Shown here piece after piece: positions 9,516 to 18,066 of a stretch of DNA of 64,000 nucleotides (its first letter is position 1; every line of letters starts with the position of its first letter). The notes beneath the pieces were generated by a model. The model saw only the letters and a program-made list of their open reading frames with translations, was not told the DNA's origin and searched no databases. The translations under genes were made by a program, and so were the position numbers. The stretch comes from Methylocystis sp. Sn-Cys (GTDB lineage: Bacteria; Pseudomonadota; Alphaproteobacteria; Rhizobiales; Beijerinckiaceae). The stretch lies in NCBI RefSeq assembly GCF_016745395.1, contig NZ_JAERVJ010000002.1:248001-312000 (forward strand), read 5' to 3'.

Positions 9516-10691
9516 ATGGGCTCCGATCCGAGGCGCAATTTATTATCAGCGTTTGTTTTTTGGATTTTTCTCCTGACCGGCGCCGCTGCGCTCGGCGTCG
9601 GCGCGGTTCGCGAGCATGCGCAGTTAGAGGCCGCGACGCGCGCTTACCTTACAGAGTTGCACATATCGCTGGGGCTCACGGCGGCGCTTCTTCTCGTCGC
9701 TCAAATCCTGATCGGCGTCACCCTTTATCTGATGGTCGAGAGCGGTGGGCCGCGCAATGCGCGGCGCATGATCGGCTTCTGGTTCAGGCAGGCGATCTAT
9801 CTCTCGTTCATCGCGGCGGCGGCGGCCGGGGCGCTCGCGGCGATCTCTCGGGGCGAGCAGATTTTCTTTTGGGAATACCCTCTGCCCTTCTGGGACGCGG
9901 GCGCGCCCCAGGCGGCCGAGCATGCTCAACTCGCGCATATCATCGCCGCCTATGCCTTTGGCGCCCTCGCCGTCCTTTATGCGGCTTTCGCGCTGTTCGA
10001 CCGGCTCTCTCCCGCCTCCCACAAGACGCTCGAACCGCCTGCGCCCGCCAGCATTGCGGCGATGATCGCGGACGGCCTCGCACAGAGCTTCCGCTTCTTC
10101 GGCGCGACGGCCTTTTGGGTGCAACTCTTTCTCGGCGTCGTATCGGCTCTCCTGCTGGCCTTCGCCTTTGCGGGCCATAGCGTGAGCCCCGGCGGCTCGA
10201 ACTTCGGCGAAGCCATCTATTGGGCGTCGGCGGCTTTGGCGCTGATGCTGCTGTCGATCCTGTTCGGCTACCGCGACATGAACGCCGCCGCCTCCATCCG
10301 CAGCCGTCCCGAACGCTATCTCGCGCATGAGAGGCGCATGGCCTTCTGGTTTGTCGGCGCGGGCGGCTTCGTCAATGTGATGGGTGCGCTGTTGTCTTTC
10401 ATCGGCACGGGGTTGAGCGTCGCGCTGCTGATCGGCAAGACCGTGTCGCAACCGCCGGGCATCGCCATCACCGATCCCACCAAGATCATCCGCGCGCTCG
10501 ACGTTTTCGTTCTGCTGGTGAATTTCAGCCTGCTCTTCGCCCATTGCATCGGCGTCGGCGTCGCGGCCTGGCTGAGCATCAGCGCGCTGAAGGCGCGGCA
10601 TCAATATGTGGTGGCAAGGGAGATGGCGCGCGCGCAGGAGAAGAGTATCGCCGTGGTGGCTGCGCCGGGCGTTGGCGAGCCAGCGGGTTGA
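9516..10691 (+). CDS. eight-helix membrane protein with C-terminal DUF3611-like half
   Basis: A 391-residue integral membrane protein with about eight helices in two groups of four. The second half (about 180-360) resembles DUF3611, known from cyanobacteria and plant plastids: [19 protein letters not shown], then [17 protein letters not shown], and [20 protein letters not shown]. The first half has the same overall plan with His residues ([14 protein letters not shown]). It could be a diverged duplicate or a b561-like segment; haem binding is not shown. The ATG at 9516 has GGAGAT five bases upstream. Function is unknown. Confidence 0.7.
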   Translation: MGSDPRRNLLSAFVFWIFLLTGAAALGVGAVREHAQLEAATRAYLTELHISLGLTAALLLVAQILIGVTLYLMVESGGPRNARRMIGFWFRQAIYLSFIAAAAAGALAAISRGEQIFFWEYPLPFWDAGAPQAAEHAQLAHIIAAYAFGALAVLYAAFALFDRLSPASHKTLEPPAPASIAAMIADGLAQSFRFFGATAFWVQLFLGVVSALLLAFAFAGHSVSPGGSNFGEAIYWASAALALMLLSILFGYRDMNAAASIRSRPERYLAHERRMAFWFVGAGGFVNVMGALLSFIGTGLSVALLIGKTVSQPPGIAITDPTKIIRALDVFVLLVNFSLLFAHCIGVGVAAWLSISALKARHQYVVAREMARAQEKSIAVVAAPGVGEPAG

Positions 10692-10760
10692 GTGGGTGTC
10701 GGCAAAAAGGCGCGAGGGGCGCTATATTAGCCGCCGTAACCTGGAGGCAGAGCGACAAGC

Positions 10761-10988
10761 ATGACCAGACTTCTCGAAAAAGCGATCGACAAAGTCCGCG
10801 ACCTCCCTGCTGCCGAGCAGGACGCAATGGCCATGCTCATCCTCGACGCCATTGAAGCGGGCGCCCATCCCGCGCCGTTGGATGCGGAAACGATTGCGGC
10901 GCTGGAAGAAGGCTTAGCTCAGGCGCGGCGTGGGGAGTTTGCGTCGGACGAAGAAGTCGCGGCGCTTTGGAAGCGTCATGGCTTATGA
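10761..10988 (+). CDS. antitoxin component of a RelB/ParD-like pair
   Basis: A 75-residue acidic helical protein: LLEKAIDKVRDLPAAEQDAMA, then ILDAIEAG, EEGLAQARRGEFASDEEV and ALWKRHGL. The last block is typical of antitoxins whose C terminus wraps the RelE/ParE toxin. It should neutralise the toxin and repress its own promoter; this is family knowledge, not shown here. Its stop overlaps the toxin start (ATGA, 10985-10988), giving translational coupling. A GGAGG lies about 13 bases before the ATG. Confidence 0.82.
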   Translation: MTRLLEKAIDKVRDLPAAEQDAMAMLILDAIEAGAHPAPLDAETIAALEEGLAQARRGEFASDEEVAALWKRHGL

Positions 10989-11263
10989 GGGCGCGTTATA
11001 CTCGACGCGCGCTGGCGGACATCGAACGTATCTTCGCTTACCTAGACGAACGCAGCCCGGCAGGCGCTGTGAGTATCAAGAAAGCTCTTCGGCGGGCGAT
11101 CCAAACGGTAGAAACCTTCCCTATGGGTGGGCAGCTATCCGAGTGGAAAGGGCTGCGGCAACGCCCTGTCTCGCCATACCCCTATATCGTCTACTGGAAA
11201 GTTGAGGGCGAGGAAGCCTGGATCGTCCATATCCGCCATGCTGCGCGGCGGCGGCCTGAGTAG
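10985..11263 (+). CDS. RelE/ParE-family toxin
   Basis: A 92-residue basic protein of the RelE/ParE fold: RYTRRALADIERIFAYLDERSP, then AIQTVETFPMGG and PYIVYWKVEGEEAWIVHIRHAARR. The C-terminal pattern and small size are standard. ParE members poison DNA gyrase while RelE members cleave mRNA. Sequence alone does not decide between them, although the ALADIERI..YL start and PY-IVY-HIRHAARR end are closer to ParE. The ATG at 10985 is preferred over an upstream TTG because of the ATGA overlap with the antitoxin. The gene converges on gyrA with only 6 bp between stops. Confidence 0.85.
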   Translation: MRARYTRRALADIERIFAYLDERSPAGAVSIKKALRRAIQTVETFPMGGQLSEWKGLRQRPVSPYPYIVYWKVEGEEAWIVHIRHAARRRPE

Positions 11264-11275
11264 CCTTCGCTACTC
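11258..11275. other. perfect hairpin spanning two convergent stop codons
   Basis: GAGTAGC CTTC GCTACTC forms a 7-bp stem with a 4-base loop. It contains the toxin stop (11261-11263) and the gyrA stop (11270-11272). No T-run follows, so it is at best a weak terminator on either strand. Confidence 0.6.
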
Positions 11276-14002
11276 TTCCGCCCCCTCACCCGCATCATCC
11301 TCACCCACATCCCCAATATGCTCGACCGACACCACGCGCTCATCCGCAGCGGTGTTGAACACGATCACGCCCTGCGCGCCACGTCCCGCGACTCTAATCC
11401 CTCCCACCGGGCAGCGGATCAACTGGCCGCCGTCGGTGACGAGCATGATCTCGTCGTCCTGCCCCACGGGGAATGAGGCCACAAGCTTGCCGTTCCGCGC
11501 ATTCACCGCCATGGCGACGATGCCTTTGCCGCCGCGCCCGGTGATGCGGTACTCGTAGGAAGAGGTGCGCTTGCCGAAGCCGTTTTCCGAGACCGTCAGA
11601 ATGATCTGCTCGGCCGCCTGCATGGCGGCGAAGCGCTCGTCGGAGAGCTCGACGGCGCCCGTCGCCTCCTCCGTGTCGGCGCCGGCGTCCGGCGCGACAT
11701 CCTCGCCCATGCGGCGGCGCAGGGCGCTCGCCTTTTTGAGATAGGAGGAGCGCTCGTCGGGCGTCGCCTCGAAGTGCTTCAGGATCGAGAGCGAGATGAT
11801 GCGATCGCCCTCGGCGAGCGACACGCCGCGCACGCCCATAGAGGTGCGGCCCTGGAAGACGCGCACTTCCGGCACGGCGAAGCGGATGCACTGGCCGTCG
11901 CGCGTCGTGAGCAGAATGTCGTCGGCTTCCGTCGCCGTGGCGACGTCGACGATCGCCTCGCCCTCATCGAGCTTCATGGCGATGAGGCCGTTGCGGCGCA
12001 CTTCGCAGAAGTCCGAGAGCTTGTTGCGCCGAACCGTGCCGCCGGTCGTGGCGAAGATGACGTCCAGCGTCGCCCAGCTCGATTCGTCCTCGGGCAGCGG
12101 CATGATGGTGGTGATGCGCTCGCCCGCCTCCAGCGGCAGCATATTGACGAGCGCCTTGCCGCGCGCCTGCGGCGCCGCCAGCGGCAGCCGCCAGACCTTT
12201 TCCTTATAGGCCTTGCCACGCGAGGAGAAGAACAGCACCGGCGTATGCGTATTGGCGACGAAGAGGCGGTGGACGAAATCCTCCTCCTTCATCTGCATGC
12301 CGGAGCGGCCCTTGCCGCCGCGCCTTTGCGCGCGATAGGTCGAGAGCGGCACGCGCTTGATGTAGCCGGCGTGCGAGACGGTGACGACCATATCCTCGCG
12401 TGCGATGAGGTCTTCGTCCTCGACCTCGCCGTCGGCCTCGGTGATCTGCGTGCGGCGCGGTGTGGCGTAGGCCTCCTTCACCGCCAGCATCTCATCCTTG
12501 ACGATGCCGAAGAGCTTTTCGCGCGAGCCCAGTATTTCCAGATATTCCGCGATCTCGGCGGCGAGCTTGTTGAGCGCTTCCGCAATTTCCTCGCGGCCGA
12601 GCGCCGTGAGACGCTGCAGGCGCAGATCGAGAATGGCGCGGGCCTGCGCTTCCGACAGGCGGATCGTGCCGTCGTCCGCGAGCTTATGGCGCGGGTCCGC
12701 GATGAGCGCGACGAGCGGCGCCATGTCCTTCGCCGGCCAGTCGCGCGCCATCAGCGCTTCGCGCGCGGCGGCCGCATCGGGCGAGGTGCGGATGAGACGG
12801 ATGACTTCGTCGATATTCGCCACGGCAATGGCGAGGCCGACCTGCAGATGGGCGTTATCGCGCGCCTTGTTCAGGCGGAATTTGGTGCGGCGGGTGACGA
12901 CGCTCTCGCGGAAATCCACGAAAGCGCGCAGCACGTCATGGAGCGTCAGCAGCTCCGGCCGGCCGCCGTTCAGCGCGATCATATTCACCGCGAAGCTCGA
13001 TTGCAGCGCGGTGTGGCGCCAGAGCTGGTTCAGCACGACGTCGGCGACCGCCTCGCGCTTCAGCTCGATGACGATGCGCATGCCCTCGCGGTCGGACTCG
13101 TCGCGCAGATCCGAGATGCCCTCGATCTTCTTTTCCTTGACCAGCTCCGCAATGCGCTCGATCAGCGCCGCCTTGTTCACCTGATAGGGAATTTCGGTGA
13201 AGATGATCGCCTCGCGCTCCTTGCGCAGCGTCTCGATCTCCGCCTTGGCGCGCATGATGATGGAGCCGCGCCCCGTCGCATAGGCGTTGCGGATGCCGCC
13301 GCGCCCGAGGATCGTCGCCGCGGTCGGGAAGTCCGGCCCCGGCACGATCTCCATCAGCTCCGCGACCGTCATGTCGGGCTTGTCGATCAGCGCGATGCAG
13401 GCGTCGATGACCTCGCCGAGATTATGCGGCGGAATATTCGTCGCCATGCCGACGGCGATGCCGCCCGCGCCATTGACGAGGAGATTGGGAAAGCGCGCCG
13501 GCAGGACGGTCGGCTCGTGCTCCTTGCCGTCGTAATTCGGCTGGAAGTCGACCGTGCCTTCGTCGATATCCTCGAGCAGCGCGAGCGCGGGTTTCGCGAG
13601 ACGCGACTCGGTGTAACGCATGGCTGCCGGCGGATCATTGTCGACCGAGCCGAAATTGCCTTGCCCATCGATGAGCATGAGCCGCATCGAAAAGGGCTGC
13701 GCCATGCGCACCAGCGCGTCATAGATCGCGGCGTCGCCATGCGGGTGATATTTACCCATGACGTCGCCGACGATGCGCGCCGACTTCACATAAGGCTTGT
13801 CCGGCGTATGGCCGTTCTCGTGCATCGAGAACATAATGCGACGATGCACGGGTTTCAGGCCGTCGCGAACGTCCGGCAGGGCGCGGCTCACGATCACGCT
13901 CATCGCGTAATCGAGATAGCTGCGCTTCATCTCGTCGGCGATGGAAACCGGCCTGATGTCGGACTTTTCGGAGTCGTCTTTTTTCGTGTCGTCGTCGGCC
14001 AA
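11270..14002 (-). CDS. gyrA: DNA gyrase subunit A
   Basis: A 910-residue type II topoisomerase subunit that introduces negative supercoils together with GyrB. Residues 15-500 are the breakage-reunion domain, with the active-site tyrosine at Y130 (AAMRYTE). The C-terminal part is the beta-pinwheel with the GyrA box QRRGGKG. In the quinolone-resistance region, [10 protein letters not shown] has Ala (A91) where E. coli has Ser83, and D95 matches Asp87. Ala at this place is known in some alphaproteobacteria and is associated with lower intrinsic quinolone sensitivity. An acidic N-terminal leader precedes the core. The tail ends in an acidic [13 protein letters not shown]. Confidence 0.98.
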   Translation of the reverse strand: MADDDTKKDDSEKSDIRPVSIADEMKRSYLDYAMSVIVSRALPDVRDGLKPVHRRIMFSMHENGHTPDKPYVKSARIVGDVMGKYHPHGDAAIYDALVRMAQPFSMRLMLIDGQGNFGSVDNDPPAAMRYTESRLAKPALALLEDIDEGTVDFQPNYDGKEHEPTVLPARFPNLLVNGAGGIAVGMATNIPPHNLGEVIDACIALIDKPDMTVAELMEIVPGPDFPTAATILGRGGIRNAYATGRGSIIMRAKAEIETLRKEREAIIFTEIPYQVNKAALIERIAELVKEKKIEGISDLRDESDREGMRIVIELKREAVADVVLNQLWRHTALQSSFAVNMIALNGGRPELLTLHDVLRAFVDFRESVVTRRTKFRLNKARDNAHLQVGLAIAVANIDEVIRLIRTSPDAAAAREALMARDWPAKDMAPLVALIADPRHKLADDGTIRLSEAQARAILDLRLQRLTALGREEIAEALNKLAAEIAEYLEILGSREKLFGIVKDEMLAVKEAYATPRRTQITEADGEVEDEDLIAREDMVVTVSHAGYIKRVPLSTYRAQRRGGKGRSGMQMKEEDFVHRLFVANTHTPVLFFSSRGKAYKEKVWRLPLAAPQARGKALVNMLPLEAGERITTIMPLPEDESSWATLDVIFATTGGTVRRNKLSDFCEVRRNGLIAMKLDEGEAIVDVATATEADDILLTTRDGQCIRFAVPEVRVFQGRTSMGVRGVSLAEGDRIISLSILKHFEATPDERSSYLKKASALRRRMGEDVAPDAGADTEEATGAVELSDERFAAMQAAEQIILTVSENGFGKRTSSYEYRITGRGGKGIVAMAVNARNGKLVASFPVGQDDEIMLVTDGGQLIRCPVGGIRVAGRGAQGVIVFNTAADERVVSVEHIGDVGEDDAGEGAEE

Positions 14003-14430
14003 GGGCGCGCCAATCCCAAATTATAGATACAGGCTACTCCTATAGGCGATTCGAGCCGCCCGCGCCAGCCGCGGCGGGCAGAAAACATCCTTCTAAACCA
14101 ATATCTTATTAGATATCCCCCGCAAAATCCAGGCCGAAGAGGCGTTTAGCTTGCGCAGGGAGAAGGGAATACTCTCAGAAAATTGAAACTGCGAGGCAAT
14201 CAGGGCGGAAAGCGCCCAAGAGCGAAAAGCCCGGCCATGGGCGCGGCCGGGCCGAGAAAGCCTATTATGGCGATCGCAAAATTGGGTGCTGTCATTCCCG
14301 ACGCTCGCGAAGCGAGCGATCGGGAATCCAGAGCAGAACCAGCGCTTTTGCGGCTCTTCATTCCCGGTCGGGCTTTCAGCCCGCCGGGAATGACCGAGCC
14401 CCAATGCGAGCTATTCAAACGAAAAGCGTA
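14003..14430. other. gyrA upstream region with repeat D, no gene seen
   Basis: These 428 bases between gyrA and the DUF2167 gene contain repeat D copy 1 and a GC-rich stem (GCCCGGCC...GGCCGGGC near 14230-14253). No open frame has coding character. The gyrA promoter should lie in the part nearest 14003. Confidence 0.6.
14291..14424. repeat. palindromic repeat D, copy 1
   Basis: It starts GTCATTCCCGACGCTCGCGA, has a middle with AGAACCAGCGCTTTTGCGGC, and continues to GGGCTTTCAGCCCGCCGGGA and a tail GCGAGCTATTCAAACG. The same order recurs at 50180-50316, in interrupted form at 55727-55906, and as a right-end fragment at 56525-56570. Confidence 0.85.
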
Positions 14431-16701
14431 TTACTCTTCGGTAGCGAGACGCGCGCGCGCCGCCTCGATGGCCGCAGAGTCCGCGGCCCCGGGCTCCACA
14501 AGCCCAAAACCGCCGTCCTCGGCCGCAACCTGCGAAGCGGCCGGAGCGACATCGTCGACGGCGTGCTGCGGCTCGGCAATCTGCACGCCGTTCTGCCCCG
14601 GCTCGATCAGTTCGGGTTCCAGAAGGCCCTCCGCAGGCGCCTTTTCCGGCTCCCGATCCACGATCAACGGCGCAACGAATTCTTCGGCCACCGCAACCGC
14701 CGCGCCTCCCGAGGTCCGGGGCGTCCTGACGATGCGCGCGACATTCACCGGCGGGGGCGGCGCCTCCTCGCTTGTGCGGCGCATCCGGGCGGCCAGCTTC
14801 TTGAGCGCCGATACGGGTTCTTCTTCCGGAACGCCATTTGATACGGCGTCAGCCCGCGGCGCGGCTTTCGATTTCTGAAGCTTTCTCGCTTCGAGAAGGC
14901 CCGCAAATCTGCTTTTGAGAGCGCTCAGGGTGGAATTCAGTCGCGAATCTCCAACAGGAGCCGACTCCAACGCGCTCTCGGTCTTCTTTGCGAAACGCGC
15001 ATGAAGCGACGGCAAGAGACGCGCGAGAAGCGACGCGGGAGCCTGTTTTGCCGGTTCGCTCGTTTCTGGGTGAAGCGCTTCGGCGGGAGCGGACTCCGCT
15101 TCCTGTTGTTGCGCTTCTTCTTTGCCGGCCTCTTCGCGGCGGCGTTTCAGGTAAACATAGAGGCCGAGCGAGATTGCTCCGAAGAGAGCCGGATAGAGAA
15201 GGCCGGAAATGCGATCGAGGATCGACGGGGCCGGAGCCCCCTCTTCTGGCGCCAGGACGGGCTTGACCGTCTTCGCCGCGACGTCGCGCGTCAGGAGATC
15301 GGCCGCCGAATAGGACGCGACGGGGTCGGTCGCGGCGTCGAATTCCTCATAGGCCGCGCCGTGGTCGAAAACGATCGTCTCGGCCAGCGCGGCGGCTTCG
15401 TTTTTCAAACGCTCGGCCATCTCGCCGCCGTCGGCCAGGCCGACCTTGATCGCGCCATTGCGCCCGAGCGCCCAGGCCTCGCAATTGAAGAAGCCGTCGG
15501 ACCCGTTCTGATTATTCGGCGTGGAAATATTCGCGCAGGCGGACAAGCGGCCCTTGGCGTCGAGCGCCGGCGGGGTGAGCCAGCGGTCGAGCGTCACGGG
15601 CGGCTCGCCGGCCCGCGCACGTTGGGCGTTGATCTCCGGCAGGCTCGCCTGGAAGGCCGCGAGCAATTCGTCCGCCTGCAACGACTCGGGCGCGCCGGTC
15701 TTGATATAACCGTCCTCGACGAGCTCGACAGGGGCAAGCCAATCCAGCCCGTTGCCTGTAGGCGCGATCATCCCTTGGATGCCGGCGCGCCATTCGAGCC
15801 CCGCTTCCTTGGCGAGCTTTTTGGCGGCTTCGGGTGGTAGGAAGATACGGCCTGCCGGCAGCCACAGTGTCGCCCGGTCGGCGAGGCGCACTTGGGCGGG
15901 GCCGACGACGCCTTCGGCAAGGATGGCGCCGATGCGGGTTTCGAGATCGTCCTGCGGCGGCGCCGAGGCGTTCTCTACCCCTTCTGAAGGCGCGGCGGCC
16001 TCCGGAGCTTGGGTTGCTGCTCCGGCGTCCGCGGTTTCCGGAGCGGGCGCTTGGGCGGCAAGCGGCGGCTCCTCGTGCGCCGTGGAATCGAGGCTTGGGA
16101 CAAGCGCGGGAGCCGCGGCGCCGCCTTGCAGGTCGATCGCCTTCTGGTCGAAGGCGGCGGGCGGCGCGCTCAAGGCCGCAACGCTCTTGCGCGGCGGGTT
16201 CAAGATCATGATCGGCGGGCCGATCGGCGCCGGCTCTACGATCGTCGGCGCTTGCGCGACGACCGGCTCTTCTGCAGGCGTCGCGGCTTCCTGGGCGGCC
16301 GGCGCCGCTTCTGGCGTGACAGGATGCTCGACGACGTCCGGCGTTGCAGGCTTTGTCGCCTCTGCGACCGGAGCCTGGATAGGCTGGGCGGGCGCCGCTT
16401 GCACAGCGGCGGCCGGCGCCAATGTTGGCTTCAAATCCGGTTTCGCGGCGACGGCGGGGCTCGGCTGCTCGGCAGGCTTCGGCGCTGGCTTGGACGCCTG
16501 CGCGGCGCCCTTGACCGGCTTCAAAGGCGCCATTTCGAAAATAATGTCCTGTGTCGAATTCGGCGCCATTGGCGCCATTTGGTAAATCACGTCCTCGCCG
16601 ACGCGCCGTCCGTCGCGCGCGAGGCCCTGCGATGGGACCAGGGACAGTGCGGCCAGGAGGGCGACGCTCGACGCGACGACGGGTGGTTTGGAAACGGACA
16701 T
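14431..16701 (-). CDS. large DUF2167-domain membrane protein with Pro/Ala-rich N-terminal region
   Basis: A 756-residue protein. A signal peptide (VASSVALLAALSLVPSQGLA) is followed by two tandem copies of a short motif (EDVIYQMAPMAP, QDIIFEMAPLKP). Then comes a long Ala/Pro/Glu-rich stretch (about 65-245) and a DUF2167-like domain at about 265-475 with LPAGRIFLPPEAAKKLA, CEAWALGRNGAIKV and ETIVFDHGAAYEEFDAATD. One membrane helix (about 498-518) ends in KRRREE, followed by a charged cytoplasmic tail. DUF2167 proteins are inner-membrane proteins of unknown function. The ATG at 16701 is preferred to one at 16731 because CGGAG lies 8 bases upstream. No operon partner is evident. Confidence 0.82.
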   Translation of the reverse strand: MSVSKPPVVASSVALLAALSLVPSQGLARDGRRVGEDVIYQMAPMAPNSTQDIIFEMAPLKPVKGAAQASKPAPKPAEQPSPAVAAKPDLKPTLAPAAAVQAAPAQPIQAPVAEATKPATPDVVEHPVTPEAAPAAQEAATPAEEPVVAQAPTIVEPAPIGPPIMILNPPRKSVAALSAPPAAFDQKAIDLQGGAAAPALVPSLDSTAHEEPPLAAQAPAPETADAGAATQAPEAAAPSEGVENASAPPQDDLETRIGAILAEGVVGPAQVRLADRATLWLPAGRIFLPPEAAKKLAKEAGLEWRAGIQGMIAPTGNGLDWLAPVELVEDGYIKTGAPESLQADELLAAFQASLPEINAQRARAGEPPVTLDRWLTPPALDAKGRLSACANISTPNNQNGSDGFFNCEAWALGRNGAIKVGLADGGEMAERLKNEAAALAETIVFDHGAAYEEFDAATDPVASYSAADLLTRDVAAKTVKPVLAPEEGAPAPSILDRISGLLYPALFGAISLGLYVYLKRRREEAGKEEAQQQEAESAPAEALHPETSEPAKQAPASLLARLLPSLHARFAKKTESALESAPVGDSRLNSTLSALKSRFAGLLEARKLQKSKAAPRADAVSNGVPEEEPVSALKKLAARMRRTSEEAPPPPVNVARIVRTPRTSGGAAVAVAEEFVAPLIVDREPEKAPAEGLLEPELIEPGQNGVQIAEPQHAVDDVAPAASQVAAEDGGFGLVEPGAADSAAIEAARARLATEE

Positions 16702-16829
16702 CGAGACGGCTCCGGGACGCACAAAACGCACTGCCGGAGCTTTGGCCGTCGATGTTGAAGAAAGCGCTATTTATCAGTCGCGGAGAAAAGCAAACGCATT
16801 GTCAGCGTTAATGAAGCGTGTAGGCGCCG

Positions 16830-17198
16830 TTACGCCGTCGGGGCGAGGCTGGAGGGGTCCGCCTCTTTCAACTCGACGCTCTCGCCGCAGCCGCAGGCGG
16901 AGGTCTGGTTGGGGTTCTCGAAGACGAAAGACGACTCGAATTGCGTGGTCTTCACGTCCATTGTCGTCCCGAGCAGATAAAGCACGGCCTTCGAGTCGAC
17001 GATGACGCGGCCGCCATCGAAATCGATCACCTCGTCGCCCGGCTCCGGCTCGGTCAGCGCCATTCGATAGGCGACGCCGGCGCAGCCGCTCTTCTCCAGC
17101 GAGACACGAAGCCCGACGCCCGGTTCGGATTTGGCCAACAGGCCGCGCACGCGCTCGGCGGCGGCGGGGCTAACATTCATCACGCTCGGTGCCGACAT
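16830..17198 (-). CDS. sufA: A-type Fe-S carrier/scaffold protein SufA
   Basis: A 122-residue HesB/IscA-type protein that receives Fe-S clusters and hands them to target proteins. The three conserved cysteines are C39 (KSGCAG) and C102/C104 (SACGCG). The ATG at 17198 is preceded by GAGGATGAAGAG. An earlier in-frame Met adds 14 residues with no family support. It is the last gene of the suf operon, 10 bp after the VOC gene. It could equally be named ErpA or IscA; the genomic context favours SufA. Confidence 0.92.
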   Translation of the reverse strand: MSAPSVMNVSPAAAERVRGLLAKSEPGVGLRVSLEKSGCAGVAYRMALTEPEPGDEVIDFDGGRVIVDSKAVLYLLGTTMDVKTTQFESSFVFENPNQTSACGCGESVELKEADPSSLAPTA

Positions 17199-17208
17199 CT
17201 CTTCATCC

Positions 17209-17631
17209 TCAATAGTTCGCCCAGATACCAGGGCTCGCAAGCTCTACAAGGTGGTCGTCGGGATCGCGGAAATAAAGGCTGATCCCGCCGCGTGGCCATT
17301 GCATTCGCGCTTCGATCTCGACGCCATGCTCGGCGAGGCGGTTTTCCCATGCGGGAATTTCGTCCGCCTCGACGGCGAAGGCCAGATGCGCCGGGCCCGA
17401 TCCGTCGTGCGGCGGAATGCGCCCGCCCGGCAAATCCACCGGCTCCAAGGTTGCGCCGCGCTTGAAGAGCAGCAGCACGCTTGCCGGACCGCAATCGAGC
17501 GCCCACATGCGGCTGTCTTGCGCCATGGGCGTGAGGCCGAGCGTTTCCTCGTAGAAGCGCCCGGCCCGCGCGAGATCTTCGACGTAGACGGCTGTCTCCA
17601 GAACCTTTGGTTTCAACCGCGGCGTAAACAT
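17209..17631 (-). CDS. VOC-family (glyoxalase/bleomycin resistance fold) protein
   Basis: A 140-residue protein with the paired beta-alpha-beta-beta-beta units of the vicinal-oxygen-chelate superfamily: VLETAVYVEDLARAGRFYEETLG in the first half, HLAFAVEADEIPAWENRLAEHG and LYFRDPDDHLVELASPGIW in the second. A metal-binding His/Glu set is plausible (H in AHLAF, E in LVELA). The substrate cannot be assigned. It sits between sufT and sufA with gaps of 32 and 10 bp, so it is co-transcribed with the suf genes. A link to Fe-S assembly is only an inference from position. An alternative start lies at 17658. Confidence 0.88.
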   Translation of the reverse strand: MFTPRLKPKVLETAVYVEDLARAGRFYEETLGLTPMAQDSRMWALDCGPASVLLLFKRGATLEPVDLPGGRIPPHDGSGPAHLAFAVEADEIPAWENRLAEHGVEIEARMQWPRGGISLYFRDPDDHLVELASPGIWANY

Positions 17632-17663
17632 GACATCCCGCGCCCCGCCTTGGCGCATTCCAC

Positions 17664-18056
17664 TCAGAACATGTCGAGCGTGACGCGCGCCTCGTCCGAC
17701 ATGCGGCTCTGATCCCACGGGGGATCGAACACGAGATTGACTTTGACGTCGCTGACGCCCGGCACTGTGTTCACCGCATTCTTGACCCATATGGGCATCT
17801 CGCCGGCGACGGGACAGCCCGGCGCCGTCAGCGTCATGTCGATTTCGACCACGCCTTCGTCCGAAATATCGATGCGGTAGACGAGTCCCAGCTCGTAAAT
17901 GTCAGCCGGGATCTCGGGGTCGTAGACCGTCTTAAGCGCCTTGACGACTTCGTCCGCAAGGCTGTCGCCCGCTACCGCTTTCGTTGTGCGCTCATCCGCA
18001 GCCACAGGATCGACGCTTTCCGTTTCGCTTGTTTTAAGAGCTTCGCTCATCAGCAC
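17664..18056 (-). CDS. sufT: SufT/MIP18-type (DUF59) Fe-S assembly protein
   Basis: A 130-residue protein. After a variable leader comes the DUF59 domain, with VKALKTVYDPEIPADIYELG, VEIDMTLTAPGCPVAGEMP and VKVNLVFDPPWDQSRMSDEA. SufT proteins support maturation of Fe-S proteins; the TAPGCP cysteine is conserved. The GTG at 18056 lies 5 bases after AGGAGG; an ATG at 18050 is the alternative. It starts 10 bp after the sufS stop and belongs to the suf operon. Confidence 0.92.
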   Translation of the reverse strand: MLMSEALKTSETESVDPVAADERTTKAVAGDSLADEVVKALKTVYDPEIPADIYELGLVYRIDISDEGVVEIDMTLTAPGCPVAGEMPIWVKNAVNTVPGVSDVKVNLVFDPPWDQSRMSDEARVTLDMF

Positions 18057-18066
18057 GAGAACCTCC

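Noticed and set aside
11774-14026. Long plus-strand open frame opposite gyrA
   Set aside because: Antisense to the strongly conserved gyrA. The composition (many Arg, Asp, His) is typical of mirror frames in GC-rich genes.
14228-14260. GC-rich stem considered as a terminator
   Set aside because: No T-run on either side, and it is far from both neighbouring stop codons.
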